NCBI GenBank assembly: GCA_019828595.1
Contig: JAHQRK010000008.1
Location: 1,054,001-1,118,000 of the forward strand
Direction of reading: 5' to 3'
DNA length: 64,000 nt
Source: Aphanomyces cochlioides
Taxonomy: Eukaryota; Oomycota; Saprolegniomycetes; Saprolegniales; Verrucalvaceae
Within the stretch, counting starts at the first letter, position 1. Each line of letters starts with the position of its first letter. The notes below the pieces were generated by a model, which did not search any database, was not told the DNA's origin, and saw only the letters and a list, made by a program, of their open reading frames with translations. The translations under genes and the position numbers were made by a program. Below are positions 1 to 9,762 of this stretch, in pieces.

Positions 1-1473
1 AAGCGGGGATAAAAGCCATAGCGGCAAAAGACCAATGTCGTTTTCCCAGTTCGAAATGCTCTGTGAAAAAAGCATTGTTTTGACGGACGGCGGTTTTACC
101 CACTTGTACTTGATCCTGTCTTGGAACTTAATGTGTCGTTAAAAAAACACAGAGACTGTTTGGTATTGATAGTTTCTACTTTTGAAATCACATTCATAAA
201 TCTATAGATTTAGCCACATAAGTTTTGAAGACGATTGCTTGGGAATTGTATTTCATAAAACGAAAACACAACAAGAAGGTGTAGCTATAAGAGTATATCC
301 AACATAAAGTATGATAGGAACGAAGAATAAAGATCCCAAACATTGCTATTCAAATCCCTTCAACCCAAAAATATGTCTCTTCGTTGCGCTTGGAGTGTAT
401 TTGGCATGTAACAGCCAAATTGAACCTGCATTTCTATTCCCTGGCTCAAACCAAAAGGTTCATTCATTTCAAATAATTCGAAATTTAATCTAGCATAGGA
501 TCGTTTTGGGAAGTCGTTGGCAAAATTGCTTCTGTCTGAACTTGCTCAAAATGGGGATAGCGGTGGAAACCGCAAGCGTGAGATCGGCACGCATTCCATT
601 CGGAAAGGCGCTGCTACATTTGTCTCGTCCGATAGTACCGGCGGTCCGTCAATTGTGAGCGTATGTTTGTGCTGTGGATGGTCATTGGGGAACGTAATGG
701 AGCGATACTTCAGGTACGAAGCTGCAGGAGACCAGTTCACAGGCCGCGTTGTGACCGGACTCCCAGTGAATAACGCAAACTTTTCTGTTTTACCAGCACA
801 TTTTGATTCTGTTGACAATGTCTTTGTCGACACCATGGTGCAGCAGATGTTTCCATCGCTGGCAAATTTGGATCACCTTAATGGCGTGCTTCGACTCGTA
901 CTAGCTAGTCTTGTTGTACACTACAACTACTTGATTGCTGTCCTACCATCTTCCCATGCACTCCTATCCACGTCCTTGTTCTGCGATATAAATGCCAAAA
1001 ACCATCTTGAATTCCGCGTACAAGGTGGCCTAGGATCAAAGTTCATCAGGGCTTCTGGCATACCACCTCACATTGAGGTGTACAAGCAGCTGCTTCAAAA
1101 CGCTCGTGCTATTGCAGATGTACCTCGTGTAGTCATTGACGGTGTTCGTTCGGTATGCTTAAATACTCTTGAGAATGTTTGAGAAATAGTACATTTGTAG
1201 ATTTTTGATGAACATGGTGATTTCGCTGGAAACATCACTCGAAAGTTCATTGAGGATACTATATCAAATGCCATCAGAGAAGTCCCCCCTCATGTCGACA
1301 ATTCAACTGGCAGCTCAATGCTCGACAACAATGCCCATGTGAGCTCACAATACGAAATTTTCCATTGGGGTGGGGGGCTGCACAAGCTCCCTCAGGATTT
1401 TTCATTCCCCAGTGTCGATGTTTTGACGGCTTGGAAGCTTTGGTGGAGAGGTAACAATGCGAAGAAGATATTA

Positions 1474-2871
1474 CTGATTTCCCTCTCAGTTTTAAACGGG
1501 TGATATTTATCGAGTTTCACAAGTCATTTAATTGAATGAATATAAAAGTTTAGAGGCTACTCTCACTATCAGCCATTCCCATACTGACTTCGTGGTTCAC
1601 AATGCCAGTGCGAGCCCAGCAGTTCACAACAGTGCTTTGGGAGACACACTTCCAGGCGTCTTTTGCCCACGACATAGCTTCGACCAGAGGTACCTCGTAC
1701 AATCTGTCTTGACGTCCATTCATCATTGAGTCGATTTGATCTAGAGCATTTTGCAATTGCCGTTGCTTTACCTTTGCCTTAAAGGCTGCAATGATTCCCG
1801 CATCTTGGGGCTGTAGGTGAGCTGTAGTGTTCTTTGGAAGCATCTTCGCCTTCACATTTTCCAGTTCAGCGTCGTCGTCAACCATATGAGGAGGAGCATT
1901 GTCCACAAGCAACACGATTTTTCGACCCTCTTCAACCATTCGAGCATTCAATGCAGACAGGTAGGTCTTGAAGATTCGTCCATTCATCCAACCCTTCTTG
2001 CTAGATTCATAATTAAAGCCCAGTTGGTGCGCGGAGCTGCCGTTGAAGCAACGAGGCCTAGCAGCTGTCCCTATGAAGAGAGGATCCACGTGATCCGTGC
2101 CTGCTGAATTGGTGGTAAGAGCGACGGTAATTCGCTTTTTTGACTTCTTTGTTCCAGGGACACGGCTTCTTGTGATCGAGCGGTGGGGCGACATGCAGTA
2201 GAACAGCGCTGTTTCGTCCATGTTGTACACGTTCGATGGGTCGTAGCTGCTGACAGTTCGAATCATGTCTTGTCGTCCTTCGCTCACAACATTTGGAGCC
2301 ACTGAACCGGCCTCTCCATGTTGCACTTTGGACGACAAGCCGTGCCTTATTTGAAATTTGTGGAGCCATCCTTTTGAGAATTTGATTGTTTCGGATTGTT
2401 GTATGTTCAGCTGTGTGCAAATCAAAAGGGCTTGCTTTCGAATAAGCTCCCCCGTTATGCAAACACCAAGTTCTTCGCAACGTAGCACCCAACCAACGAG
2501 CATTGTTTCGACTGCAGGGAGTGCGACTGGCCGGTCAATCGATCGCTCTTTACTATCAGCGCGGGTGGAGCGAGTAACTTGGCGCTTGATTATGTTTCCG
2601 ATTGTTGCCTTTGTAGGCGGTTTTGCAAGGTTAAACGTTTCGGCCGCCCATGCTGAAAGCACTGAATAAGACGCACCAGGACGCAGTGCATGTTCGAGGC
2701 ACAACTTGTGCTTGTCATCCAATGTCATTCTTGCCTTCGTCTTCCTTGGGGTGGACATGTCTTCAAACACAAATGATACAATTCAAATGTTTGAAAGTAC
2801 TCTATATTTTGATAATATTAATTTGTAAAAATTATCAATTGTGGGCCGTTTAAAAGTGAGAGGGAAAACAG
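1474..2871 (-). mobile_element. pogo-like (Tc1/mariner superfamily) DNA transposon, apparently complete
   Basis: The element is 1398 bp. Its 26-bp terminal inverted repeats begin CTG(A/T)TTTCCCTCTCA (left 1474-1499, right 2846-2871) and match at 24 of 26 positions. It is flanked by TA on both sides (1472-1473 and 2872-2873), the target duplication typical of this superfamily. It contains one long uninterrupted transposase ORF on the minus strand. It sits inside the Crypton frame, so it arrived after the Crypton. TIR similarity and an intact ORF suggest a fairly recent insertion. Confidence 0.9.
1550..2758 (-). CDS. pogo/Tigger-type transposase (CENP-B-like DNA-binding region plus DDE_1 catalytic domain)
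   Basis: This 402-residue ORF (first ATG at 2758; an upstream GTG is also open) would bind the element's TIRs and catalyse cut-and-paste transposition in the nucleus. N-terminal residues about 10-60 form a helix-turn-helix of the pogo/CENP-B type, followed by a second helical DNA-binding segment. The catalytic core carries three acidic residues: MDETALFY (first Asp), LLVDNAPPHM (second Asp) and LQPQDAGIIAAF (third Asp), a DDD triad usual for pogo. Length is normal for the family and no stop or frameshift is seen. It fills most of the element between its TIRs. It is likely transcribed from the right TIR side. Confidence 0.9.
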   Translation of the reverse strand: MSTPRKTKARMTLDDKHKLCLEHALRPGASYSVLSAWAAETFNLAKPPTKATIGNIIKRQVTRSTRADSKERSIDRPVALPAVETMLVGWVLRCEELGVCITGELIRKQALLICTQLNIQQSETIKFSKGWLHKFQIRHGLSSKVQHGEAGSVAPNVVSEGRQDMIRTVSSYDPSNVYNMDETALFYCMSPHRSITRSRVPGTKKSKKRITVALTTNSAGTDHVDPLFIGTAARPRCFNGSSAHQLGFNYESSKKGWMNGRIFKTYLSALNARMVEEGRKIVLLVDNAPPHMVDDDAELENVKAKMLPKNTTAHLQPQDAGIIAAFKAKVKQRQLQNALDQIDSMMNGRQDRLYEVPLVEAMSWAKDAWKCVSQSTVVNCWARTGIVNHEVSMGMADSESSL

Positions 2872-3173
2872 TACCTTACAGACAAATCAAATCTGTCGAC
2901 GTATCGACACGAAAGCAGCGCAATGTTCTGTGTGTGTGGAAATAAATAATGGATAAACTCGTCAATTATTATTACCAGCAAACAGGAAGTCAGTTGCCAC
3001 GAAATCCGACTGAAAACGACATCCTTGAGGCGTTTGAAATTGCCAGAGGTTTGTTTGATCCAATACGCGGGGTGGCGGCGAAGAAGCGCAAAAGAAGGGA
3101 CAGCCAATTGAAGATTGCGACTGCGATTCGCTTGGTCCGGGAGATGTGCGGCCAACGAACGGAAGAAGCGTAA

Positions 3174-3681
3174 GCCATGCGCCGTTGTTGGAGAATTCAA
3201 CATTGACTTGAATACATAAATTTGCATGGGTTCTTACTTGTTCGTCAAGTGTCCTTCTGGTCGCCAGAGAGTCAGGCTTTGTATTCCTTATAGCTCATTC
3301 TTCTTGTCGATCTACGAAGCTCATTAGACCTAGATATGATCATGGAGCATACTGAATGATACATGGCTGTGCATGGGTGAACACCACAGCTCGGGAACGC
3401 CTTCCCATGGTTGCCGCTGCATGCCTTGGACAAAACGAGAAATGCTCAAAATCACCACTTGCTATGATTTAGCCAATGATAAGAATGAATTAATTTAACT
3501 GGCCAAAATAAAAACGTCGAGCATCCTGCTTCACGTTTTCCATATACAATACAATGTATGAATGTTATCCGGAATGCAATTGCGGATAAAGTTTACGTAC
3601 CACAGTTGTGTATCTCTCTTACTTCGGCCGAAGATGTTTGGTTGAAAATGATTCGCTGATATAAATATCAAGCCCAGGCTT
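3174..3681. other. gene-free stretch
   Basis: No ORF with recognisable protein character, no inverted repeat and no RNA gene is visible here. It is moderately AT-rich and probably old transposon or spacer sequence. Confidence 0.5.
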
Positions 3682-4364
3682 TTGATTGGATGTAAAGAGT
3701 GGTTCAAGAGTTACATGATCATGGGGCGGCACGGATGCAAGAGAAAGAAGACGATCATCCCTTCTCTCGATGGGGTTGGGCCGTCTCACGGAGTTGATGA
3801 CTCATCCAACTCGCAACTTGACCGCGTTGTTCACTCGATTGTTGCTAACTTTGACCACATTCAAGATATCAACGAAGACTCGAACGGCGAATCGAGCAAG
3901 CGACAAGATCTGTCTGCACAAAGACAGTTTCTTGCATTCCTTGGACCGAGTATCAATTCTTTCGACTCAATTCCAGAGTCACTTATCTCAAAAGAGACAA
4001 TAGGCTGGTTTACTTGAGCGTTCTCCATTTTGAAAGAGACTATAGGCCGGTTCTGTACATGCATGTTGGAGAACGAATCCACAGGATATCAAACATCGAT
4101 GAACTATCTGAGTTCTATTCGTCGCCAACTCGAGCAACAGTACAAAACTACAATATTTAGCGATAACCCAGCGTGGTATGCAAGTTCGCGCCAGAACCTC
4201 ATAAAACAGTACTTCTTTGCTCATTACTCATCCCAGTTCCTCCGCAAAATTTGTCTCGTGATGAAATGACAGCAGCTCCACGGCCTAGCAATCCTGTTGT
4301 GGACATATCGAAGCCTGGATCCAAGCCAAAACGAAGGAAGAAGTCCAAGGGAATGAGAAATTAA
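3682..4364 (+). pseudogene. fragment resembling the N-terminal core-binding region of a second Crypton-type recombinase
   Basis: The plus-strand frame from 3682 is open to a TGA at 4015-4017 and continues in the same frame to about 4269. The part after 4030 contains STGYQTSMNYLSSIRRQLEQ followed by NPAWYASSRQNL. That pattern (a helical block ending in a 'paw-arg' helix) resembles the SAM-like core-binding domain that precedes the catalytic part of Crypton and DUF3504 recombinases. A short local duplication around the stop codon repeats KETIG twice. A basic, NLS-like tail (KPKRRKKSKG) lies in another frame at 4310-4360. No catalytic part follows, so this is a truncated relic. The assignment rests on weak pattern resemblance. 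Confidence 0.4.
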
Positions 4365-4751
4365 GAATGTTGAAGAAATCATATAGAACTTATCTAGATG
4401 AAGTCGAACCTTGTAGATAATTGACATATGTTTAATACGAACTAGAAGATTCTAGTAATTCAATATCTTACAACTTCTAGAGTTCTAGAATCCTCATCGG
4501 TATTTAGAAGAAGTAGAAAGTTCAAGATATTTAATATTTTGAAGATCTAGAACATTCTAGTCACTCGATAACTTAAAAAGTCTATTATATTCTATGACCT
4601 TAATTTCTATATCTTTCAGAAGTTCATTATATGACCTTAAATTTCTAAATCTTCTAGAAGTTGTTATAAATACTACAACTTTTAGTAGTTTCTGATAGGT
4701 TTAGCATAAATAACAAAACATTAAGTGAAATGGACTGTATTCAAATTGTTG
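4365..4751. other. AT-rich stretch with clustered TTCTAGAA-like palindromes
   Basis: No gene is visible. The interval is AT-rich and carries many degenerate copies of TTCTAGAA/CTAGAAG, for example around 4440-4500, 4545-4560 and 4640-4660; a related CTAGAAGTTC lies beyond the neighbouring ORF near 5312. The arrangement GAAnnTTC also matches a heat-shock-element half pattern, but degenerate repeat origin is the simpler reading. Confidence 0.4.
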
Positions 4752-5274
4752 TTAGCCTAATTTCTTAGCTAAGGCGGCGAGTCGTTTGACTACAAGCTGC
4801 TGATCGTCCTTGTTGGATGAACGCTTGACACGCTTTTCTTCAGGTGAAGGAATTTCTTCAATCAAGCTTGAATCTTCGCTTTCAAGAAGTGGAGCCAAAA
4901 TAGTTCTGGGGTTACCTCCATTCACAAGTGTTTGATGAAGCAACAAGCGCAAAATTGCTTCGTCCGCGACCTTCTTTTGAAGGTATCTCATGCAATAGGT
5001 CGTCGTCGTCGCCTTGCTCGTTGACTGCGGCAGTCGTTTCAGGATGCTCGCCCTCATCCAGCTTGTATGCTGGCTTCACAGCGAATAGGCTAGGGTCAAC
5101 TTTGAGAGGCGCGAGTTCGCCGTTAAGCAGAATTTTACGCCCCCCAATGCGCCGAATGTTCCTGTGCGGCTCAATGTCCTTGTGGAATGCATGCATGTGA
5201 CTTGGGAAGTTGGAGTACCATGTTATGGTATCACAACCTTTCACCATGCATTTGGGACGCGTGTTTGATGTCAT
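4752..5274 (-). pseudogene. small zinc-finger-like ORF with one frameshift, unknown function
   Basis: Reading on the minus strand from ATG 5274, the protein begins with a possible Cys2His2-type finger (KCMVKGCD...SHMHAFH, residues about 8-33) and then an acidic run (GDDDD). The open frame runs to 4912, while a second frame from about 5050 to 4752 continues with helical sequence and a basic, charged tail (EEKRVKRSSNKDD). The two halves look like one protein joined by a single-base frameshift near 5000-5050. I do not recognise the family. Short C2H2 ORFs of this kind are common accessory proteins of transposons. Confidence 0.35.
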
Positions 5275-6500
5275 TGCAAATTGTAGACTGCTATAGAAAG
5301 TCCTAGTAGTGTCTAGAAGTTCTGAATTGGTGGTGGTGGCGAAGCTTGCACCTCTGCGAATTATTTAGTTTATCCGTACAATTATCCGGATTTTTCATTT
5401 TCCCCGGAAACAGGGCATTTTGGCGCCTCCAGCAGGGGTAGGACCCCTGTTTCTGGGGAATTCCTCTCGTCATGGCATTACTTTTGAAGTGTGCTAAACG
5501 AGAACTATGTAAAATTGAGAAAAAGGTGTCCATAGTGAGAATTTTTTTGTCAGGAATGAGAAGGCAGCGAGTTTGACATGTGGGTTTTGATGCACACATG
5601 CCATTGAGTCATGTGTTAGCAGCCATAGAGCAAGTTCATTGTGCGAGTATCAAGCACCAACCGTAGCTCTCCAAACAAAAAACTCACCAAAACCATTATT
5701 TATTCTCTTGTTTTCTCTGTGCTGTAACAATTGCGTCATAGCCTGTTGTGTTAATGCATTCGACTTTGAACCAACGTAATGAGGGTTCGTGTCCCAGGAT
5801 TCCCACATTTTTACAAAAAATATTCGATCTCTTATGGAGAATAGATCGTTGGTTTCATTTGCTTTGGCAAAGTGTCGTCTCTGTAGGTTTCTAGTTCATG
5901 ACAATGCTATGGTCAGCGTTGCCATTTATGAGACGATCTGTTTACAACAACAGAGTCTACATTGATTGATTGCCAACCCTTCTAGACTCTGCAGCTTTGT
6001 TTAAGCAATGCAGTACATTGCAATGTTATACGCTCTGCATTGTGGCGCAATGGACGATCTTCACACAGTTACTGAGTCTACTCAAATTGATGGTACCACT
6101 GAAATGCAGATAGAACTTCTCTGCCAGCTCGCAGTGCGAAATGGTCTAGTGCGATGAATCTATGGAACGAAAGAAAAGCGATCGACTGTCCATGCGCGAT
6201 CTTGCCTTTCTAGTAGAAACTGTTACGAAGGAAATAGAGCATCTCCGTTGCCTTCCCTTAGTGTACACGGCATGACGGCTACAATGCCACCAACTGATGT
6301 CGACTCCGTTGCTGCAAATGGATCGTTCACTTCAGGGCGAATCAAAACGTATTGTTCGAAGGGCTACATGGCTTAGTGGCTTTGCTGTCATCAACTCGTG
6401 TAGACATTACTATATGACTGTTTAGATCGTCCAGCACACAACACTGTTCCGTTCATAAAGGTTTCTCGCTACAACGGCGATGAAACGTGGCAGTAGCGAT
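5275..6500. other. gene-free stretch with a degraded tRNA-like segment
   Basis: Apart from the tRNA-like relic at 5728-5806 nothing convincing is seen; the short ORFs here do not resemble coding sequence. Base composition is ordinary for the window. Confidence 0.45.
5728..5806 (+). other. tRNA-like relic (Gln-TTG-like anticodon arm and B-box)
   Basis: The segment has an A-box-like start (CATAGCCTGTTGTGTTAATG), an anticodon-arm-like CGACTTTGAACC whose loop would present TTG, and a B-box-like GGGTTCGTGTCCC in the right order and spacing. The acceptor stem does not pair, so it is not a functional tRNA. It could be a tRNA pseudogene or the head of a SINE. Confidence 0.3.
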
Positions 6501-6502
6501 AA

Positions 6503-6988
6503 GCAAAAGGGATCGAATCCAAAGAGAAGTATCGACGTGTCCAAAGCGCCGCCACTACCGCGCCTGCTGTTCCTGACAGCACTGCAGATGAGACGCCGAC
6601 GAGTATTCCCCGCGACGTTTTTGTCATCGACGCGTCCGAGGCCATCGAAGTCGACATCGTCGCGTGGATCTTCGAGGAAACATTTCTTTACTACACACAT
6701 TGCGAGCGGGCCATGCGAAGGGTCATCTTTGCGTCGCGGACGTCCGTGTCCATGATCTTCGCCACGATTCACATGGGATGCTACATCTACTATGATCCAA
6801 TGCTGCCGCTGACGCCGCCAGAAGTTGAAACGCTCGCTGATGCCGTTGATAGGCACGCATCCCAAGCAGTCCTGAAGAAAGAAGCAAGTAGACATCCACA
6901 GAGACTCTACGAAGGCGGGAAAGCGCCAAGGAGTAGCGTTGAGCATATCTCATTGTCATTGCAATTGATTGCTTGTTCACAGCTGTAG
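6503..6988 (+). CDS. unrecognised open frame, GC-richer than its surroundings
   Basis: The frame containing ATG 6713 is open upstream to a TAA near 6501. It contains a plausible folded segment (DVFVIDASEAIEVDIVAWIF, then CERAMRRVIFASRTS and PPEVETLADAVDRH). Codon use looks GC-rich at third positions, unlike the surrounding AT-rich DNA, which suggests real coding origin. The C-terminal 25 residues after GGKAPRS look like run-on. No initiating ATG fits the upstream part, so it may be an exon or a fragment. A long antisense frame (6422-6946) is treated as a shadow. I cannot name a function. Confidence 0.3.
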   Translation, partial: AKGIESKEKYRRVQSAATTAPAVPDSTADETPTSIPRDVFVIDASEAIEVDIVAWIFEETFLYYTHCERAMRRVIFASRTSVSMIFATIHMGCYIYYDPMLPLTPPEVETLADAVDRHASQAVLKKEASRHPQRLYEGGKAPRSSVEHISLSLQLIACSQL

Positions 6989-7108
6989 AGCATTGATGGT
7001 CGTGTCGCTGTTAACAACAACGGCCCCCAAAAATTGAGCTAGCGGGACGTCTATTGCACAATGCAATCAAGCATCACTTATTCATGCTACGCAGTGTCCG
7101 AATGCATT

Positions 7109-8097
7109 TCACAGCTTCTTCACTACAGCACTGGGATCGCGGTTCATTTGACTAAGGAGCTTCTTCGTTGTAATTCCAACTTTGAATGCGCCACTTGCAC
7201 CACCATAACAAATATGAGGGTGTCCATCTTCCACAACGTAACCAAACGAAAAGTATTCTTTGTCATCCACATTGGGTTGGAAGAACTTTTCTACCAGAGT
7301 TCTTGCCATGACGGTCGTACTGCTGTGCTCGAGCATTTTGCTACATCTGTAATGTCTATAGCGGTTTTGAAACTCCGTGAGAGAGGGTAGTTGAGCAGAT
7401 GGAACGAATGACTTCATCTTGGAACGAGCTCGGCTTGGTGTCAAACCGAATTCAAACATTTCGTCTGCCTTTGCATGCAGAACTCTCGTCATCTTACGTC
7501 CTTGCGTAAGGGGGACACAGTCACGATCGTCCGCAGACACTGACAGTACGCAGTGGTGCTTAAACTCGCACTCCAAGATTCGTATGTACTTTGTACATCC
7601 AATTTGACACTTGCAATGAAGATATCTTGCTATCATCTTGTGGCGTGTTGGGCTTTCGCAGATCATACAATTGCAGCGGGAGAATGAGCAGACGGCAGCA
7701 AAGGGGACTGAGTCTTTAGCCAGATTGTAGTTTTCGAAAGCACCGTTCACTCGCCAATCGTGCGACCGACCGCTAGTTCGACCAGTACGAGGAAAGCTAG
7801 ACAAAATGTCCCCAACGGGTATCGAGTCTCTTCAACGGCATTGATTTCTGCATTTCTAGACTCAATACTTGATGTTGATTCGAGAGACTGGTCTCCTGTG
7901 CGAGGAATCATGTCGAAACGAGGAGGTACTGCATGCAGTCGATAAGGTAGCTCAACGATGCGAGGAATGGCGTCGAGACGAGGAAGTTCTGCTGGTAGTC
8001 GATTAGGCAGCCCAACAATGCGAGGTGGACCCTCAAGACGAGGAAGTCTTAACGATAGTCGATTAGGTAGACCAACGATGGTCGCCCAGTCGAACAT
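7109..8097 (-). pseudogene. MULE (Mutator-like) transposase, N-terminal part only
   Basis: On the minus strand an N-terminal frame (8097 to about 7770) passes by a frameshift into the frame 7804-7109. The second part carries a Cys/His-rich zinc-binding segment (CNCMICES ... YLHCKCQIGC), then FQNRYRHY and FGYVVEDGHPHICYG, all with clear counterparts in the longer MULE relic at 12693-14537. The sequence stops before the catalytic DDE region, so this copy is truncated at its 3' end. Its N-terminus contains three 20-residue tandem repeats (see 7898-8082). It is a dead copy of the same transposon family. Confidence 0.55.
7898..8082 (-). repeat. three-copy 60-bp tandem repeat in the MULE N-terminus
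   Basis: The period is exactly 60 bp, so it is read as 20-residue units on the minus strand with the consensus RIVGLPNRLxxxLPRLxxxP. Units differ at several positions, so the array is not very recent. Confidence 0.7.
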
Positions 8098-8644
8098 GAG
8101 CTCAAAAAATGATAAATGAAGGCTCACTTGCCGTTCAAGGCAAGTTCATCTTCCGTTCATACTTAAAGCAAGTATGTCTCATCTGTATGGCCAACGTTCA
8201 CATCCAGTCAACTTTATGTTCAGTGGGTCACGAAAGTCTGCACCCCCATTGTTTTTTTCACATTTTTGTTGTCACTCATAAACAAGTTGTCATTTGATAA
8301 AACTGAATAGTTCAATCAATAGGTAATGCATTTGGCTTTGTCTCTGTAGAATTCATAACTGTGATTGGATCTCTATGGGCTCTAATATTTCAATCCAAAA
8401 TTAGTACCACTGTCAAAAGTTTGCACCCCTCAGCAATATTTCAGCGCAAAATCAAAATTCAGCAGTGTAAATTTAACCCCAGTCGATGGGAGAACATTTC
8501 ATTCACTTGCAATTTACTCTCGATATAATTAAACGCCTCAAACACTCCGTGATGTCTCCTCAACTGGTTTGGGTGTTCATCTTCCGTTCATACTTAACCA
8601 AATATAGCTCATCGGAATGACAGACATTCACATTCAGTCAAATA
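8098..8644. other. non-coding stretch with dispersed short repeats and Tc1/mariner TIR-like sequences
   Basis: About 70 bp around 8148-8215 (GTTCATCTTCCGTTCATACT ... CAGTCAA) recurs at 8574-8643. Two separate segments, 8222-8246 (GTGGGTCACGAAAGTCTGCA then CCCCC) and 8407-8432 (ACTGTCAAAAGTTTGCACCC), resemble the inner part of Tc1/mariner terminal repeats and lie in the same orientation. No transposase is associated, so these are remnants. Confidence 0.4.
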
Positions 8645-8649
8645 TTGAA

Positions 8650-9762
8650 TGGTAAAGATGAAAATAGAGAAATATATATATGTTGTTCATCTTCTGTTCA
8701 TAATACAACTGAATCATTACAACTGAATCTTTTGGGTGGATTGAATAAAGAAGCCAGTAGAAGTAACTTCCACATGCGTCAGTTAACACCGAGCAAAATA
8801 GATCGTCTGCCACAACGTGATTCAATGCCTAAGCAACAAGGCAATATCAACTATCCGACCGACTTCATCATTGACTGAATGGGACGCAAATCACAAGGGA
8901 ATAAATGTGGAAACCTTTCGAACTTGGTTGAAAAAAAAAGAATGAGCCTGTGATACATCGGTTGAATCAAAACCAGCGAGCGAGGATTTCTGACGATGCA
9001 AAAGAACAAGCTCGCGCAATCGTCGCGGCGTTGAAGACTCCAAACACGAATGATGTCATTGAAGCACTAAAGCCACGGTTTTTTCATGAAAAGTCGTATC
9101 ATGCCAAGTGTCGTGCTGCAGAGAGATTAATTCGAGAGACCAATGAACAAGTATTCGGCTACAATGAAGTCGATCAGAATATCAATCAAACGAACGTCCA
9201 AATCCCACGTGTTGCCTTGCTACCAACATGTATTTGACGTCCGAAATGTGGCTATTCGTGTCCAAAACGATTAGCTTCACATGAATGTTCCGATGAAAAT
9301 TGCTTACTGGGACCTTTGTGCAGTAATCGTGCCATTCAAGAAGGTTCTAGACTCAAATTGGAAGTTATTCAAACTCCCGACAAAGGTTTTGGTGTTCGTA
9401 CAAAATCGCCGATCATGAAGTCCCAATTCATTTGCGAGTATGTAGGTGAAATTATTTCTGCTGAAAATGCAAAAGCTCTACAGCAGAAGAACCGCGATAT
9501 CTACTTATATGACCTCAAGAACGGTTTCTCCATTGATGCATGTCGAAACGGCAATATCGCACGCTTTATCAACCACTCATGTCAATCGAACACTTTCTTT
9601 GACGAATGGTATGTGAACGGCTACAAAAGAATTGTCGTTGTTGCTCGGAGAAACATCAAAAAGAATAAGGAGCTCACTGTCAACTACGGCCCGGCGTATC
9701 AATTCACAAAATGCTTGTGTGATTTTTGCAAGAAGAAGCGAGGTGAGTTGAAAAGGGGCTAA
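8650..9762 (+). pseudogene. SET-domain histone-lysine methyltransferase with an in-frame TGA
   Basis: The clearest part, 8950-9762, is one frame broken only by TGA at 9235-9237. Across the stop the frame keeps a Cys-rich pre-SET/AWS segment (RPKCGYSC, HECSDENCLLGPLCSNR). The SET domain follows: a GFGVRT start, CEYVGEIIS, the NHSCQSNT motif that shapes the active site, ELTVNYG (Asn where Asp is usual), and a post-SET CLCDFC cluster. Such enzymes methylate histone lysines using S-adenosylmethionine. Upstream exon-like sequence (FRTWLKKK before an A9 run at 8931, and a frame from about 8650) seems to belong to it with two frame changes. It sits among dead transposons. Expression would need stop read-through, so I call it a pseudogene. 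Confidence 0.65.

Larger units (their letters stand above)
1..3173 (+). pseudogene. Crypton tyrosine recombinase, 5' end outside window, split by a pogo element
   Basis: This is the C-terminal two thirds of a YR (tyrosine recombinase) transposase of the Crypton group, which would cut and rejoin DNA through a phosphotyrosine. The frame opens at base 2 and shows the first catalytic Arg in WNLMCR (followed at once by a TAA), then DPKHCYSNP and LFPGSNQK, the HSIRK motif (H-x-x-R) near 585-600 and the nucleophile region RYFRYEAAGDQF near 700. Short introns fit at 458-498 and 1153-1200 and restore frame. The pogo element 1474-2871 interrupts the frame; across its TA target the frame continues (2874 onward) to an in-frame TAA at 2943-2945, then to a C-terminal basic tail KKRKRR and REMCGQRTEEA ending at 3173. 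Two nonsense codons plus an insertion make it dead. Family assignment is by remembered motif layout. Confidence 0.75.

Noticed and set aside
1817..2669. Several plus-strand and alternate-frame ORFs inside the pogo transposase
   Set aside because: They are antisense or off-frame reflections of the intact transposase gene.
6422..6946. 174-codon minus-strand ORF
   Set aside because: It mirrors the GC-rich plus-strand frame at 6503-6988 and has no protein-like features; treated as a shadow.
8207..9762. A SETMAR-like fusion of SET and mariner transposase
   Set aside because: Only TIR-like scraps are near the SET gene; no transposase coding sequence is adjacent, so a fusion is not supported.
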